Source of the DNA: Diplosphaera chodatii
Taxonomy: Eukaryota > Chlorophyta > Trebouxiophyceae > Prasiolales > Stichococcaceae
Direction of reading: 5' to 3'
DNA length: 64,000 bases
NCBI GenBank assembly: GCA_032358165.1
Contig: JAALGY010000052.1
Span: forward strand, 2,480,001-2,544,000
This document shows, one piece after another, positions 1 to 12,188 of the stretch (its first letter is position 1; the number at the start of each line of letters is the position of its first letter). Under the pieces are notes generated by a model. That model did no database searches and was not told the DNA's origin. It was given only the letters and a program-made list of their open reading frames with translations. The translations under genes and the position numbers were made by a program.

Positions 1-1999
1 GCGGACGGGACATTGTTGTCCAGACATACGAATTGCTCACCCCTGATGGAGGAGGGCGCGCCTTGCGCCCTCGCGACGCGCAGAGACCGGCCGCAGGATG
101 GACGCAACTGTTCTGCGCACCGCGCGCAAAACTACAAAGTGAGGGGCCAGGCGCGCAACTCTTTAGTAACGGCGCGCAGTCGAGTGTCAGTCGAGTGTCA
201 CGTTAGCTGACGTGTCGCAATTGGCCTTACAAAAGCCCCGCAGGAACGCTCCCGCGTGCTGTCATCGCAGTGATATCAGTGTGATGTGCTTTCGGGGGTC
301 CAACCCTGCAGTTGATTGTGCAAGAGCTGTGATGGACCGGTGTGAGCACTGTGTCAGCTTGTCTGCAGCTAGCTGCAAGAGCCTGGGCTCCTGCACGCGG
401 CGCTCGTGGTGCGATGACCTGGCATGCTTGCATGGACACAGGCGAAGCGTCGTCTGCCTATCCTTGCTGGACCCAACAGCTGCGCCACGCGTCGGTGAGT
501 GCACCACACAGCAAGCCATGCAGCGGTGGGGCACCATGTGACCACTACAATACCAGGCGGCTGTACCTTGTCAAGCGCGATCGGTTCATAGAGCATGTCA
601 CGATCACCGTGGCCGACGCCTGCCAGCAAGCATCAGCCCACAGAGTTCCTGTCAGCGTATGTGCCGAGCGGGTGGTCGGAATGGGCGTTTGCAGAGGGAC
701 GCCCTGCGGCAGCGCACCGCCATGCGTGTCCCAGCCTCGCCGCACGCAGCGATGGCGGGGTGGCCCAGAGCTGATTCGGGCAGTCTGTCGATCGCTGTCA
801 ATGCGGTCTGATGCCCTTGTGGCTTGAAGGGTGCGCTGGGGTGCGCTGCAGTGGCACTGGACATGCACACCGGCGCATCAGCCGCCACCACGGGTATGCT
901 GGGCATGCCGTGGCGTACCCCACACTTCCAAGAGACAGCTTGAAGAGCCAGTCCGCCCGCCCCCGCCGATGGCAGGTTACCACCTTGCCACTATACATGC
1001 ATCATTCACACCAATCAAGTGTCGAGGGGCCATGCGCCCGCCGTCAAAATGCCGACAGCTTATGACACCGCCAGCAGCACGCCTGCTCGCTTAACATCAC
1101 CAGCTGCATGCACGCCTCGTCTGATGTCACATCTCAGTGGTCGACTGCTGCCTTGTATAGTCAGGTGTGGGCACGTGAGCTGCTAGCTAGATAGGGCACG
1201 CCGGGAGTGTCACTGTGTTTCCTCACATCTCGCCCTGGACCCTGAGTTGTGCTTGCCATTGCAGACAACAGCTCCAGCGTCAGCAGCAATGGGCGCAAGT
1301 GTTCCGCTGCTGGGACACCGCTGCCAAGCTGGTCGCTCTTCAGCCCGTTGCTGGCATTTGCAGCCCTACCTTGGGTTTCATCTGGACCCTACTGGTCAGT
1401 GTGCAGATTTTCCTTGCAAGCATGGTTGGCGTCCAGATTTCCGGGTCACCATGCTGCTGCTGAACAACCAGCGCTGTCTGCAACTTCCTATCTGTTGATG
1501 GCCTCATCCCTCAGCGCCTGCTTGTTATGTGCACTGCGAAATGATGGGTGTTCATTCATCAGGTCCAGCGCTTTGAACTCAGGCCGCCGCCGGACTCGAG
1601 CAATTGCAACGGCGGCTCTTTCAGTTGGGGCGCCGCGCTCATTAGCATCGTGCATGGTCATTGCGGCGGTACTGGCGGCTGGGCGGGCCTCCCTCATTGG
1701 CGCGCCCGGGTGAGCACTCCAAATTCCGGATTGTAGAAGCCGACCCACTGCCTGGCGGCTGGTGCTCGCTACCGCTGCAGCCCTGGAACGATTTCAGGAT
1801 GTACCCTGTGGTCGTCCGCAGCAGTGCGCCTGGCTGCGCAGCATGCTGCTCTTTTTCGTGCTGCTGCTGCTACAGCGTGCTGCGCTGCGGCGGAGGGACC
1901 CCAGCAGCGTGCACAGCGGCACTGGGTCGGGCCCTGCCTGGCGAGCGGCGCCCCCTCTCGGGGAATATTGGGCCCCCACGTGCGTGTGACGGCAGCTCA
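1..1999. other. No secure gene, 1-1999
   Basis: I looked on both strands for exons with a recognisable family motif, good splice-site phase or a credible start and found none. The short open frames here are cysteine- and arginine-rich, as expected of chance frames in GC-rich DNA. Unrecognised exons of a gene starting left of the window cannot be excluded. Confidence 0.5.
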
Positions 2000-2463
2000 C
2001 ATGATGATATGTGGGCCGCGCTGCGACGGGCGTCGGGGCTACACTCCCTGGGCTTCAGGCCTCCGGCAGCGCCGGCCGCCAACCCGCCGTTCAATGCCCA
2101 CGCCAGCGGCGCCACGAACGGTCAGAACGGCCAAGTGCCCGCGCGGCCGAAGCGGACCAAGGGCGGCTTCCTGTGAATGGCGCGGTGCAGGCCCCCTGCA
2201 GCGCGGGGCCGGCGGCGGCCGCCACAGCGGCTGCGGCCCTGCCGCCAGCTAACGGCTCCGCTACCTCAGCACGCACTGCTGGCGGCTCCGACGCAGCCGC
2301 CGCCAGTGAGGCAGCCGTACATTGGCGCGGTGCAGCTTCGGCGCGGCATGGCCTGTGCAGCAGTTCTTCAGCACAGTCGCGGTTCCAAGTTGTTGCCCGA
2401 GGGGCTCGCTGTCCGGTCGGCAGCAGCAATAGCAGCGGCAGCACAGTGTCATCAAGTGGGTGA
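2000..2463 (+). other. Ala/Ser-rich GC island, possible 3' end of a plus-strand gene
   Basis: This is a very GC-rich block with strongly biased codons. One plus frame ends at 2176 with a plausible disordered C-terminus (…RPKRTKGGFL, stop). A second frame, closing at 2463, is alanine/serine-rich (…GPAAAATAAAALPPANGS…). The two frames cannot both be used without an intron and neither belongs to a family I recognise. It may be the last exon or exons of a gene that begins further left. No start or splice chain is resolved. Confidence 0.25.
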
Positions 2464-4032
2464 TGATTTTTGGGGCTGTTCAGCAGGGAGCATGCCTATG
2501 TGTGGGCAGGTTACCACGTCTTTTGACTTGACACTCATTTGGCGCACCAAGAGCGGCAGGCAGCAGCGACTGGCGATGCAGCAAATTTAGCACGAGACAC
2601 TGCTCTGCAGGATGACATGCACAATGTGCACCGATGTCCTCAGTGATTGTGCTATATCTGACCAGAGTAGGGAACCTCTTGATCAACCTTCCACGTCAGT
2701 CAAATTACTCTTGGCATGGTGTCGTTGGGTATGATGATGGCAGTTCAACCTGGCAGTTGATGCGCTATGGTGCACATACACCTCCCAGGTATAAATATGG
2801 GTTGACTGGTCGTGTCGGCAGCAGTGCACTGCAGCCGCAGCGCAACGAGCGCAGATACAAGGCTATGATATGTCGCGCATGTGGCATTGGCTTGGCGTTC
2901 TCTCACGTCCAGGAACGGTCTTCACTTTTCGTGTCGTCGTGCATGTGCTACAGACCGCCCACCCCACCCACCCGACACCGGCAAGTTCCCACTATGCCCA
3001 GCTTCCCGGCGGTGTGTGCCTGTTGCCACCTCAACATTGTAGCTGCAAGCAGGGAGTGTGCACGGGGGGGGGGGGAGGACTCGTGCAGAGGGGGTGCACA
3101 CCACGCACTATCGTGGCGCTGTAAAGTGCAGGTAGGTGAGACATTATCGCATCAGCGGCATCAATGGTGTTGCTTTGCGGCACATACAGCAAGCGGTAGG
3201 ACAGGAAAGAGTGCCAATGACTCACAGACTCACGTCGCTCCTGGCAGTCCTGGTGCATAATCGCTTACATGCACTGGCAGCTGAGTATCGACAGCGCAAA
3301 GGAGCACTGCCGCTATCGCTACAGTGGCGGACTGTTTTGCCAGCAAACTGCAGCGGCGGTCATCGCACAAACAAGATGTCACGGGAGGCGTGCCAGGTGC
3401 ACTGCTTTTGCTGCCGTACTCGACGCTTCCGCTGTGCGTCGACTGCTTGTGCTGCAAGTCTGGGCCCGATGCAAGAAGATTCCATTGTGCTCCCTGATCA
3501 AATCTCTTGCCTGGCTTCTTATGCGGGTCCGTAGCACTACGCCGCAGGTGCGACCGCTCAAAATTCAGCAGAAAGTAGCAAAGCTAGAACCAGGCGTGAG
3601 TGAGGGTCGGAGAGGGCGCAGCAGGTGAAGATCCCGGCTGCACCTGCTTCCAAAACAGGAGCATGTGTGAAGGCCAGATCCACGGGACTTGCTGTTCTCC
3701 TGACAAGCTCGTCCTGCAGCGAACGAGCTGTAGTACATTTCGCTACGTGCATGTCAGCAGCACAATCATCTCGCAAGACGTCTGGCAGACTGTTGTGTGT
3801 GTTTTCTGTCCTGAAATTGTACGACCCAACTACATCTGGGTTTTATTGCGTGCATGTGCAGCAGGCCCTCATGACTGCTATCAGCTTGAAAGCCGCGTCA
3901 GATCTTATATGTAGCATCTTTTCCATCACTCGTGCCGGCGATGGGTGGATCTGATGCACGCCTGGCTGTGGCAGGGGGCGTTGGAGTCGTGATCCCTGCA
4001 TGTGCACCGTGCAGGAAGCAGTGCCGGCAGCG
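2464..4032. other. Intergenic region before the GH19 array
   Basis: No supported coding sequence. It contains a TATAAATA box at 2790-2797 that is not followed by a convincing gene, and an uninterrupted run of 12 G at 3064-3075. The last few hundred bases are presumably the promoter and 5' untranslated region of the first GH19 gene. Confidence 0.5.
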
Positions 4033-6520
4033 ATGGCGTCTGCACGCGTCACGATGGTCTTCCTTCTGGCAGCTTTCGTGGCAATGTTGTCCGCCCAGGT
4101 GCAACCTTGAATACATACATGACACATGGCTGGGCTGCGCCCATCAACGGTGGTATGCGGCAGCCATTGTGATCATGGGCAACGGGTGTTGGCTGCTGCC
4201 AGCTTGCCTGGCTATTGATAGCCTGCGCAGCTGCTGACCCACAGTCAGGCGCTGCACTGACATGAACGCATGCATGCTCGCACGTGGAAGCTGTGCTTTT
4301 GGTGTCTGCGGCGGCTTGTGCGCCAGCGACAGCTTTTGCAAGATGCGCAGCGATGCGGTCAGCGGAACCCTATGCTGTTGGTCCCACTGCCCCATTCTGT
4401 CACGTTTGCTGACAGCTGGCGGCTCAGTAGCGAGCAGCATTGCTGTTGATACCAACAGCACGCCCGCGGCAGATCAGCCACAGGGCACGAGGACCCGCAG
4501 CTGCAGCTGTCTGTTGACCTGCCACTTGCTGAAGCAGGGGTTGCTTCGTGAGCCGTACGCTGAGGCGGCCGCCAGCTGCAGCGTGGCGGAATTCAAGCGT
4601 GCCATCGCCGCCAGCCAACATTGAGAGTCTCTTGGTGACTTCCACCCAGCATCCTGTGCAGGTGGAGGCGGCCGCCAGCTGCAGCGCGGCGGAGTTCAAG
4701 CGCGCGATCGCGGCCAACGGCTACCGGGCGCAGCCCGACTCCAAGCGCGTGCGCATGCTGCAGACCATCGCCAAGGTGAGGGCTTAGCATGGTTGACAGC
4801 CTTGAGCACCTGGCTGAGTAGCACATCTCGAGGAGTGCACAGTGCCCATGTGGATCATCTCCCATCTATCATCGTCCTGAACTCACCCACGCCGGCGCCT
4901 GCCGAAACGCTGCTATGGCATCGGGCTGCAGGCGTTCTCGTGGGCATCGATGACTGGCATATGACGCTGCGCACCGTAAATCACAGCCAGCGGTGGTCCA
5001 GCAGCCGTTGATGAGCGCCCGTTGCCAGCTGCTGACGGTGTCGTGGCTGCCGTGCAGCTGGGCGGCAGCAAGGTCGTGGCGACGAAGCGCGAGCTGGCAA
5101 TGTGAGTGGGCCTCCCATCCCAGTCCTGTTTTGCAGCTACGTACCGTACCGCTCCGAGAAGCTCCTGCCTGCCTGCAGCAGTGCATACAATGCAGCCAGC
5201 TGTGCGCTCCTCAACAGGAACCATGCACCAGGTTGAAGTAGTGCTGCAGAGGGCAGGAGTCACAGCGCAGGAGCTTTGGGTGCTGCAGGTACCTGGCACA
5301 GGTGATGCACGAGTCCATCGGCCTGTCCACCAAGAAGGAGATTGGCGGCGCGTCCGCTTCCTACGCCCCCTACTACGGTGCTGCTGCACGTGCCCCTCGG
5401 TGCTGCCTGCTGTGCGGCCGCATGACATGCAGATGCAGCGGCATGGCTGCTTCGGTGCCTGCTGCTGCTGACGCAGTGTGAGTTGTCCTGCAGGCCGCGG
5501 CTACATCCAGCTGACGGTGCGGTATGGGAGTACACAGCACAATGTGCTGCCATTCGCACCTTTGTTGATAACGCACTTGCTCACGATTCACTGCTGGAGT
5601 ATTGCAGACGTGACTGATGGCTGATAGCTGCACTGCCTCGCCACTCACAGGGCAAGAGCAACTACGCTGCTGCAAGCAAGTGAGTGCGCCGTGTCCAATC
5701 ACCAGAGCTGCTGTGTGGATTACGCTGTGCATACGGCCGCACCACAAGCGGGCTAAGCAACAACCTTGTCGTGACAGCTCATGGGCACCCGCACAGGGCG
5801 CTGTACAAGGACAGCCGCCTGGTGAAGAATCCGGACCTGGTGCTGAAGACTGACTACGGTGCGCAGCAGTGCTGGGACCCCAAGGAACCTGAACTGCTTG
5901 CGAATTCTGAGGGTCGCACATCGCAATGACATCATGGCAGGCACGGCAACGCAGTGGTTCCAGCCAGTAGACCGCTGTTTCGGCCAGCTCATGTGTCGGC
6001 CTGCTGCAGCCTCCTGGCTGGTGACCTCCTTCTACTGGAAGACGCGGGTGCACAACCTGAGGGGCGTGTCCGGCGGCCAGTTTGGCATCACCACCAGGTG
6101 GGCTGTCGGCAGAGCTGGAGGCAGATCTGCAGCCGACAGACTCGACTCGAAAGTCCAGTGTGCAGCTTTGTATACGTCCTGGCTGACACACTTGAACGAA
6201 GCTGAGCCCTCGGATTGTGCGATGGCCAGGGGCATCAACGGCGGCGAGTGCTCCGCATACCCAGACCGCGCTGCCCGGTGCGTCATCATGACAACCACTA
6301 ACGCTGCCACCTTGGAGCATGCTCATGCCCTTGGATGACACCTGTGCACCGATGTATTGGCCCTTCTCGCCTGCCATGCCTTGTACATTTTGCATGCTGA
6401 CCTGCTCGCATGTGGCGCTGGCTGAAACCTGCTGTGCTGGATCCCAGGCGGTGCACGATCTACAAGAAGGTGTTTGCGGCGTTCAAGCTGCCGGGCAAGC
6501 CCAATTGCGCAGGCTGCTAG
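4033..6520 (+). CDS. Secreted GH19 chitinase-like protein, copy 1 (no peptidoglycan-binding module)
   Basis: Predicted secreted glycoside hydrolase family 19 enzyme. Family members cleave beta-1,4 links in chitin or, in endolysin-like forms, peptidoglycan. Exon 1 (4033-4098) encodes a signal peptide, MASARVTMVFLLAAFVAMLS followed by AQ. Exon 2 (4662-4775) is in phase 0 and starts the GH19 domain (CSAAEFKRAIAANGYRAQPD). Later exons give LGGSKVVATKREL, MHESIGLSTKKEIGG with the HES catalytic-Glu motif, YYG/GRGYIQLT, a GKSNYAAAS stretch, FYWKTRVHNL and a Cys-rich end closing at 6520 (KPNCAGC). No PG-binding module lies between the signal peptide and GH19 domain, unlike the next two genes. The long first intron contains a partial copy of exon 2 at 4560-4620. 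Family assignment is firm; the exact order of the small middle exons is inferred by alignment to the two paralogues. Confidence 0.82.
4560..4723 (+). repeat. Partial exon duplication inside GH19 copy 1
   Basis: About 60 bases at 4560-4620 closely repeat the first 60 bases of exon 2 (4662-4723), offset by 103 bp. The intronic copy would read …EAAASCSVAEFKRAIAAS and then runs into a TGA. The copies share the run gaggcggccgccagctgcag exactly, then diverge beyond about codon 20. Confidence 0.9.
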
Positions 6521-7647
6521 ATGGATGGGCGGCCGTCTGTGTAGCACCCTGTGGTCTTTGCGGCTGCAGCTGCCAGCAAGGGCAAACTTGGCCGCGACTT
6601 GCCAGCTGCCACCAGCTTTGAGCGCAGCAGGGCCACATACCTGACATGGTCGCAATAGTTTCATCAGCACTCAGCAGCTCCAGATGTCCAGTTGCGTGTT
6701 CATGCAAGCATCGTGTGCGCCGTGCTCACGCCATGTGACGCTCATATGCAGCTGCTGCCGGTCGGTGCTGAACGTTGACAAAAGCAGAGAGCAAGCAGCT
6801 ACAGTCCACCACACCTATTGCACACATGCTGAGTAGGGGGCTCAGCAGACAAAATCTGATCAAATGCACTGCCATCGATACCGTGCATGCCAGAGGAGCA
6901 TGCCATCAACGCAATGAATGCCAGATACCGCCAGCATAGCACCACAATCACAGCGAGCGTTGGTGACAGTTTCCACACGCCATTCATGCGCTAAGAAGGT
7001 GTGAACCAGGGCATCCGGACTACCCTCTTGCAGGTGGAACTCTGCTAGGCAGGCCTGCTGGCTCGTGTACGTAAGATATTTTGTCACCTTCATGTGCTGC
7101 TTCCTGTGCCGCGAATATCCCGCCGTTGCTGCCGGACGACGCTCTTGGCAGCTTCTGTGATTCCTCGATGCCGCCTCTGGCAGAATCATACGGTCGAGCG
7201 AAGTGCAAACCTCACAACCAGTTCCGCGCTTGCGTCTCTTCCTCTTCAGCCGCCGACGGGCTCTTCATCCGAGGTGAGCCTCTGACACCATGTCTACTAC
7301 GGCTGATGTGGCCTGCGAGCGAGACCCTCCGACGTCATACTGCCTGGATGATCTGCATCACGTCGCTGTGCTAGTCAAAGGTCCGATTGCCAGTCAATGC
7401 AAGCATCATTCGGCTGCCGTCAAAACTGAAACATCCGTTTGTTGCTGCACCTCATTGCGTCACAATCGTGCATCATGGGCAGCAGTCCGTGGCAAAAACG
7501 GGGTGTCAGCAATGTGACGCATCAGGCATCATAACATATCAGAAACGATATTCAGCGTGCCCCTGAGCGGTCCCGGTGCTGGTTACGTCTTGTGACTGAC
7601 ACCGGACTGTCTGATGGTGCAGACTGAACCCAGCGCAAAGTGACGCC
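6521..7647. other. Intergenic region between GH19 copies 1 and 2
   Basis: No supported gene. The right half holds a block near 7090-7190 that resembles a block upstream of copy 3 (see separate entry). The rest shows no recognisable feature. Confidence 0.5.
7085..7190 (+). promoter_or_regulatory. Block conserved upstream of GH19 copies 2 and 3 (copy A)
   Basis: About 100 bases around the GAATATCC core (7113-7120) resemble 11605-11705, including the runs CAGCTTC and TGATTC further on. The core is 535 bp before the copy 2 start codon and 554 bp before the copy 3 start codon. The similar spacing suggests that the promoter or 5' untranslated region was duplicated with the gene. Whether it has a regulatory role is inference. 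Confidence 0.5.
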
Positions 7648-10600
7648 ATGGCTCGCAGCGCACCCCTCATGCTGCTACTGGCAGTTGCCTCTGTTGTCTT
7701 GATCGCCGGCACAGCCGCTCAGGTATGTTATTTCCTAGTGCACCCCAGTTCTGTGCTCACGTGCTGTGTAGTGGAGGTTGTGCAGCTGAAGGCCCTGACA
7801 ACTGCAGAGCCTTGTCTCATTGTCTTCCCTACTCCTAGCTCATCAAGGCCTGCAGATCGGCTTCTGTACAGTTCAGCAGTTGTAAGGATGCCGGTGATGT
7901 CAATGATGACTGAGGATGCATGCACACAGGTCGACATCCGCAGCAGCAGCTGCCCCAACCTGATCCAGCGCGGCCAGACAGGTCAGCTTGATCAGAAGAA
8001 CTCGTTGTGCAGAACGTGTTTTGACCATCAGCTCAGCGGCTGACCGCCATGTCAGCAGTTTACTTTGGACCGGCATTGCTTGAGCATCTGCCTTGGTTTT
8101 GCGCAGGCACATGCGTGACCAGCCTGCAGAATCTGCTGGTGTCCAAGGGCTTCAGCCCGGGCACCGTGGACGGCGACTTCGGCCCCAACACCGAGACAGC
8201 CGTCCGCAACTTCCAGTCCAGCCGCGGCCTCTCGGTAGGCGCCGACTGCGGCACACCTGAAAGTTTCTGCGCTCAATTGAAGTCTCCACGTCCATGTGCT
8301 GCTTGCTTGACGAACCGACTCGCTACTGCTCCATAGCCCTACCTCTGAACGCTTTCAGCAAGGGCGTTTCTGTCTGGAGTGCACGGATGCAGAGCAGGAT
8401 CCACGTGTCCACCCCAGTGTGGGCCGGCCTTGGCATGTGCATGACGCAAGAATGGCCTATGCTGCAGGTTGACGGCATCGTTGGGCCGGCCACCAAGGAC
8501 GCCCTGTACGCAGCCGCCCCCGGGCCAGCACCCAGCGGTGGGTGGCAATTCTTGGCTGCGGATCATGTGCCCTGATGTTGCCGCAGGACATGTGCTTGCC
8601 GGCGACTTGCAGTCCTAGTGACATAATCTCAGCAACATGCGGCTGGTGGGACACTAAGATGGCAAGGTCTTCAGGACAATACAGTTGTCGCTGCAGCTCG
8701 CACTTGCACCTTGCAAACAGCACTGACACTGACCATGTTACTGCCGTGTCTGCAGGCGCCGTGACGTGCAGCGCGACCGAGTTCTCCAACGCCATCACCT
8801 CGTGCGGCTACTCCGCGCAGCCCGACTCCAAGCGCACCAACATGCTCGCCTCCATCCAGCGGGTGGGTGCCGCAGCTCAGTATAGGTTCGGCTTTCAGAT
8901 GCTTGCTTGACAGCATGCACCACAGAAACACATGCTGATGAGTGCAGCTGCACAGCAGACGGCATAACAGCCAGCAGCTGGGGCAAGTTGAAGTCTGATC
9001 TTTACCCAGCATGCTGCGTCCACCTTCTGCATCCCAGTGGCAGCAAACTGACCCTGTGTGGCAATCATCGAGAGACGCGAACATGTGTACATCTGTAGCT
9101 GGGCGGCGCTTCGGTCATCTCCACCAAGCGCGAGCTGGCGATGTGGATGGCGCAGGTGTTGCTTGACGATAACAAAGTGCTGCACAGCGCCATGTGTCGG
9201 TGGCACGCAAATGCAGCTGCGCTTGCAATGCTGTTCTGCCCTGATGCCAATGCCTGCTGCACACAAACCCTGTGGCACAACATAGACGCTCGTCTTCACT
9301 CCTCGTCCAGGTGATTCACGAGTCCATTGGCCTGTCCACTGTGCGTGAGATTGGCGGCTCCAGCGCCTCATATGCCCCTTACTACGGTGGGCCTGTTGTC
9401 AGTATTTATGACAACCCCACAGCATATGGAAACCTGAAGGCTGCATCCTGTCCTGTCGTGCTAGATGGCTGGATTCCTGCAGCAGGACCCAAAGAATGCT
9501 GCTAACACCCATTGCCTTCTGGCTGCAGGCCGCGGCTACATCCAGCTGACAGGGCAGAGCAACTACCAGTCCGCCTCCACGTGAGCCTGGCTGTGCTCAG
9601 CACATACCTTGCATGCTGAAGGGCTTCAGCATCTTGCCGTGGTTCGCATTGCGCAGACCCACAAGCGAGTGTACCGAGGTTAGATAGATAGAGTGGCTCA
9701 TGCTGATGTGGTCCCTGCGCTGCAGCGCGCTGTATGGCGACAGCCGCCTGGTGTCCAACCCCGACCAGGTGGCCTCCAACGACGCCATCTCCTGGGTGAG
9801 TTTATGAATACACACTCTGGGTTTACTGCACACAGCGATGGATGCACTCGCAGGATATGAGTGTGTTGCCTGGCAGCGTGGTGTCAATGGGGGGTGTCAT
9901 TAGAGTGCTGGGCCAGAATGTTCGAATGCGCTGGCTGCCTGCAGGATGTGTCCACCTACTACTGGAAGACGCGGGTGCATAACCTGTCCGGCGTGTCCGC
10001 CGGCCAGTTCGGCAGGACCACCAGGTGCGGCACTGTTCGGCTCCTAGGATTGCTTGAGCCCTGTTGATGGACCCTACTTTTCAGCCAGCTTGCGGCATGC
10101 TGTGTCGAAGCTCAGTTCCCCTGTACATTTGGTGCATGTGGCATGTAGCCCTGAGACTGCTTCGCCTGTCTCCGCAGGGGCATCAATGGCGGGGAGTGCA
10201 CAGGTATGGCACGTCGTCACGTACTGCATTGCAAGTTCATGTCTCAGGGCTGCATGTGCTGTACCCATGATCCTGTTTCAGCTCATCGTCGTTCCTGCAC
10301 ACAATGTTCCTGAGCACATGAGATGCTTGACTGGTTTGTGTGTTGCTGCATTGCAGCGTATCCCGACCGTGCCGCAAAGTGAGTGCCAATGCCACCCTAG
10401 CTCTGTGCCTGTGCAAGCTTTGTCTGGTACCGAGAGCTCCTGGCCCTGAACCCGAGGAACCTTCATCTCACATGTGTGATCTCAGCCAACACCGGTGACA
10501 TGGCTGCAGGCGCTGCGCCAATTACAAGAAGGTGCTGGTGGCATTTGGCATCAACGTGAGTCATCACACCTGATTAAACCCCTGCACCATCCTCACACAG

Positions 10601-10753
10601 CCACATGCTGCTGCCATGCTGCTGCCAGCATTCCACTTACCATCCGCAAGCCACTCTCGAGGCTGTGCGGAACACAAGCTGTATGGCCCAGTGGACATTG
10701 ACGCCTCAACTTCGTGCGACCTGCAGGAGGTTGCTGACTGCAGCGGCTGCTGA
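7648..10753 (+). CDS. Secreted GH19 chitinase-like protein with one peptidoglycan-binding module, copy 2
   Basis: Exon 1 (7648-7722) encodes a 25-residue signal peptide ending GTAAQ. Exon 2 (7930-7981) gives VDIRSSSCPNLIQRGQTG. Exon 3 (8107-8234) gives TCVTSLQNLLVSKGFSPG, then VDGDFGPNTETAVRNFQ, and a later exon gives VDGIVGPATKDALYA. Together these make a PG_binding_1-type module. After a short Pro/Ala linker comes GH19: CSATEFSNAITSCGYSAQPD, LGGASVISTKREL, the catalytic VIHESIGLSTVREIGG, YYG/GRGYIQLTGQSNY, DSRLVSNPDQVASND, TYYWKTRVHNLSGVSAGQFG, GINGGEC and RCANYKKVLVAFGIN. The C-terminus EVADCSGC stops at 10753. All modules are intact, so this is the best full-length reference for the family here. 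The substrate (chitin or peptidoglycan) cannot be told from sequence. The paired architecture resembles bacterial and phage lytic enzymes. Confidence 0.9.
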
Positions 10754-12188
10754 GCAGAACACTGCTGACGGCTGGCAAGAGCGACCGGCACAGCAGCACT
10801 AGTCAATGGGACCTTGGGGGACGATATAGCTGGCTACAGAAGCATAAACTGCCCAAACGAAGCGGACATCCGAAGATTGCTATTGGACGGCTCTACTCAG
10901 GAGACATCAGATTCATATCATTCTGTCGTGCGAATGTGCCTTGCTAGGCACGCACTGCTCACATTGAGCTTTCCACATGAGCCAAGCCATGCTGCACTGG
11001 CCGGCTCGCCTTTCGAAAACCACACGAGACACTTCAGAGCTGGGACACTATGATTTTGGTGCAATGCGTGTGATTCGCGCATCTGCTTTTGATCAGATTT
11101 GACATGACTTCACACACGGGCTTTTACTTGCTGCGCACATTACACCAACTTTCTTGTGGATTTGGGAACAACAACACTGTTCGACTGTGCCTACTGCCCC
11201 AGTAGGTCAGCAGTCGTTCACATTCACAACCTTAGACTGCAATCAACCACGAAGCAGGGAGCACAGCCAGCCCATCATGCGCCCAATACCGTAGCGTGTC
11301 AGTGTTGTTGCAGCCCTGCCAGTTGCTGCCGAAAGTGCACACCGATGCCGGCGCTTGCTGGTGCAGACAGCTACACCCCCATGCTTGCTGCAGCGGCGCT
11401 GCCACCATCCCCCTCGCTCCCTGCGACTGCGGCTGCTCATCATGGTCGGCGGCGCGAACCACAGACGCAGCCCGGCGCGTCACCGGCAAAACCATCAGAC
11501 AATCTGCAGCTCATGACCATCCATAGCAACGTACTCGGGTCGTGAGCGACAAATGTGTCCCGCCTGTCAAGCTGCGTAGATGATCTTGGAACTTGCACAT
11601 GATGGCTGCCTTCCTGTGCTGCTTCCAGTGCATCGAATATCCAGCCTCCTGGCTGCAGGATGAGGACGACAGCAGCTTCCTTGATTCTCCGGTACGGCCG
11701 TTGCCGTTCACCATATGCCTTCAGCCCACCTGCTTGCGGCAGATTGTCGCTTGCCTTCCTTGAACCGCCCGCTAACCAAACGCTGTCAACACAAATAAAG
11801 GTGCGCTACTATACGAGTCTACCCCGCTGAGGTGGTTCTGCTGATTCTGCTGACATGCCATTCGTGCATGATTTTGTTCGGGTGGTCAGGCGATCTGCAA
11901 ATGGTGATCAAATGCTAGCGTGGCGGCTGCCCGTATCACATATGTATAGCGTCGTTGCTAGGATGGTTGTCGTCACTTGCCTGCTCTGCATGCATGCGTG
12001 ACTCGGGTGCAGTCGTGCAACAGCCACATTCCCCAGCCAGACTGTTGTAGCTCATGGCGCTAACTGAGAAACAACAGTTGTCATGGTGTGCCCGCAATGC
12101 GGGCTACGCTGAGCGGCTGCATTGCGTGGCGTGCTCACACCTGAACCCCTGCCTTTTGCGGAGCAGGCGTCATCAACAACCTCGCAAT
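10754..12188. other. Intergenic region between GH19 copies 2 and 3
   Basis: No supported gene. It contains copy B of the conserved upstream block near 11605-11705 and moderately AT-rich sequence. Nothing else recognisable. Confidence 0.5.
11605..11705 (+). promoter_or_regulatory. Block conserved upstream of GH19 copies 2 and 3 (copy B)
   Basis: Counterpart of 7085-7190, with the GAATATCC core beginning at 11635. It lies about 550 bp upstream of the copy 3 start codon. See copy A for the comparison. Confidence 0.5.

Noticed and set aside
3064..3075. Run of 12 G as a possible quadruplex or regulatory element
   Set aside because: A single isolated homopolymer with no surrounding gene model; nothing to support a function.
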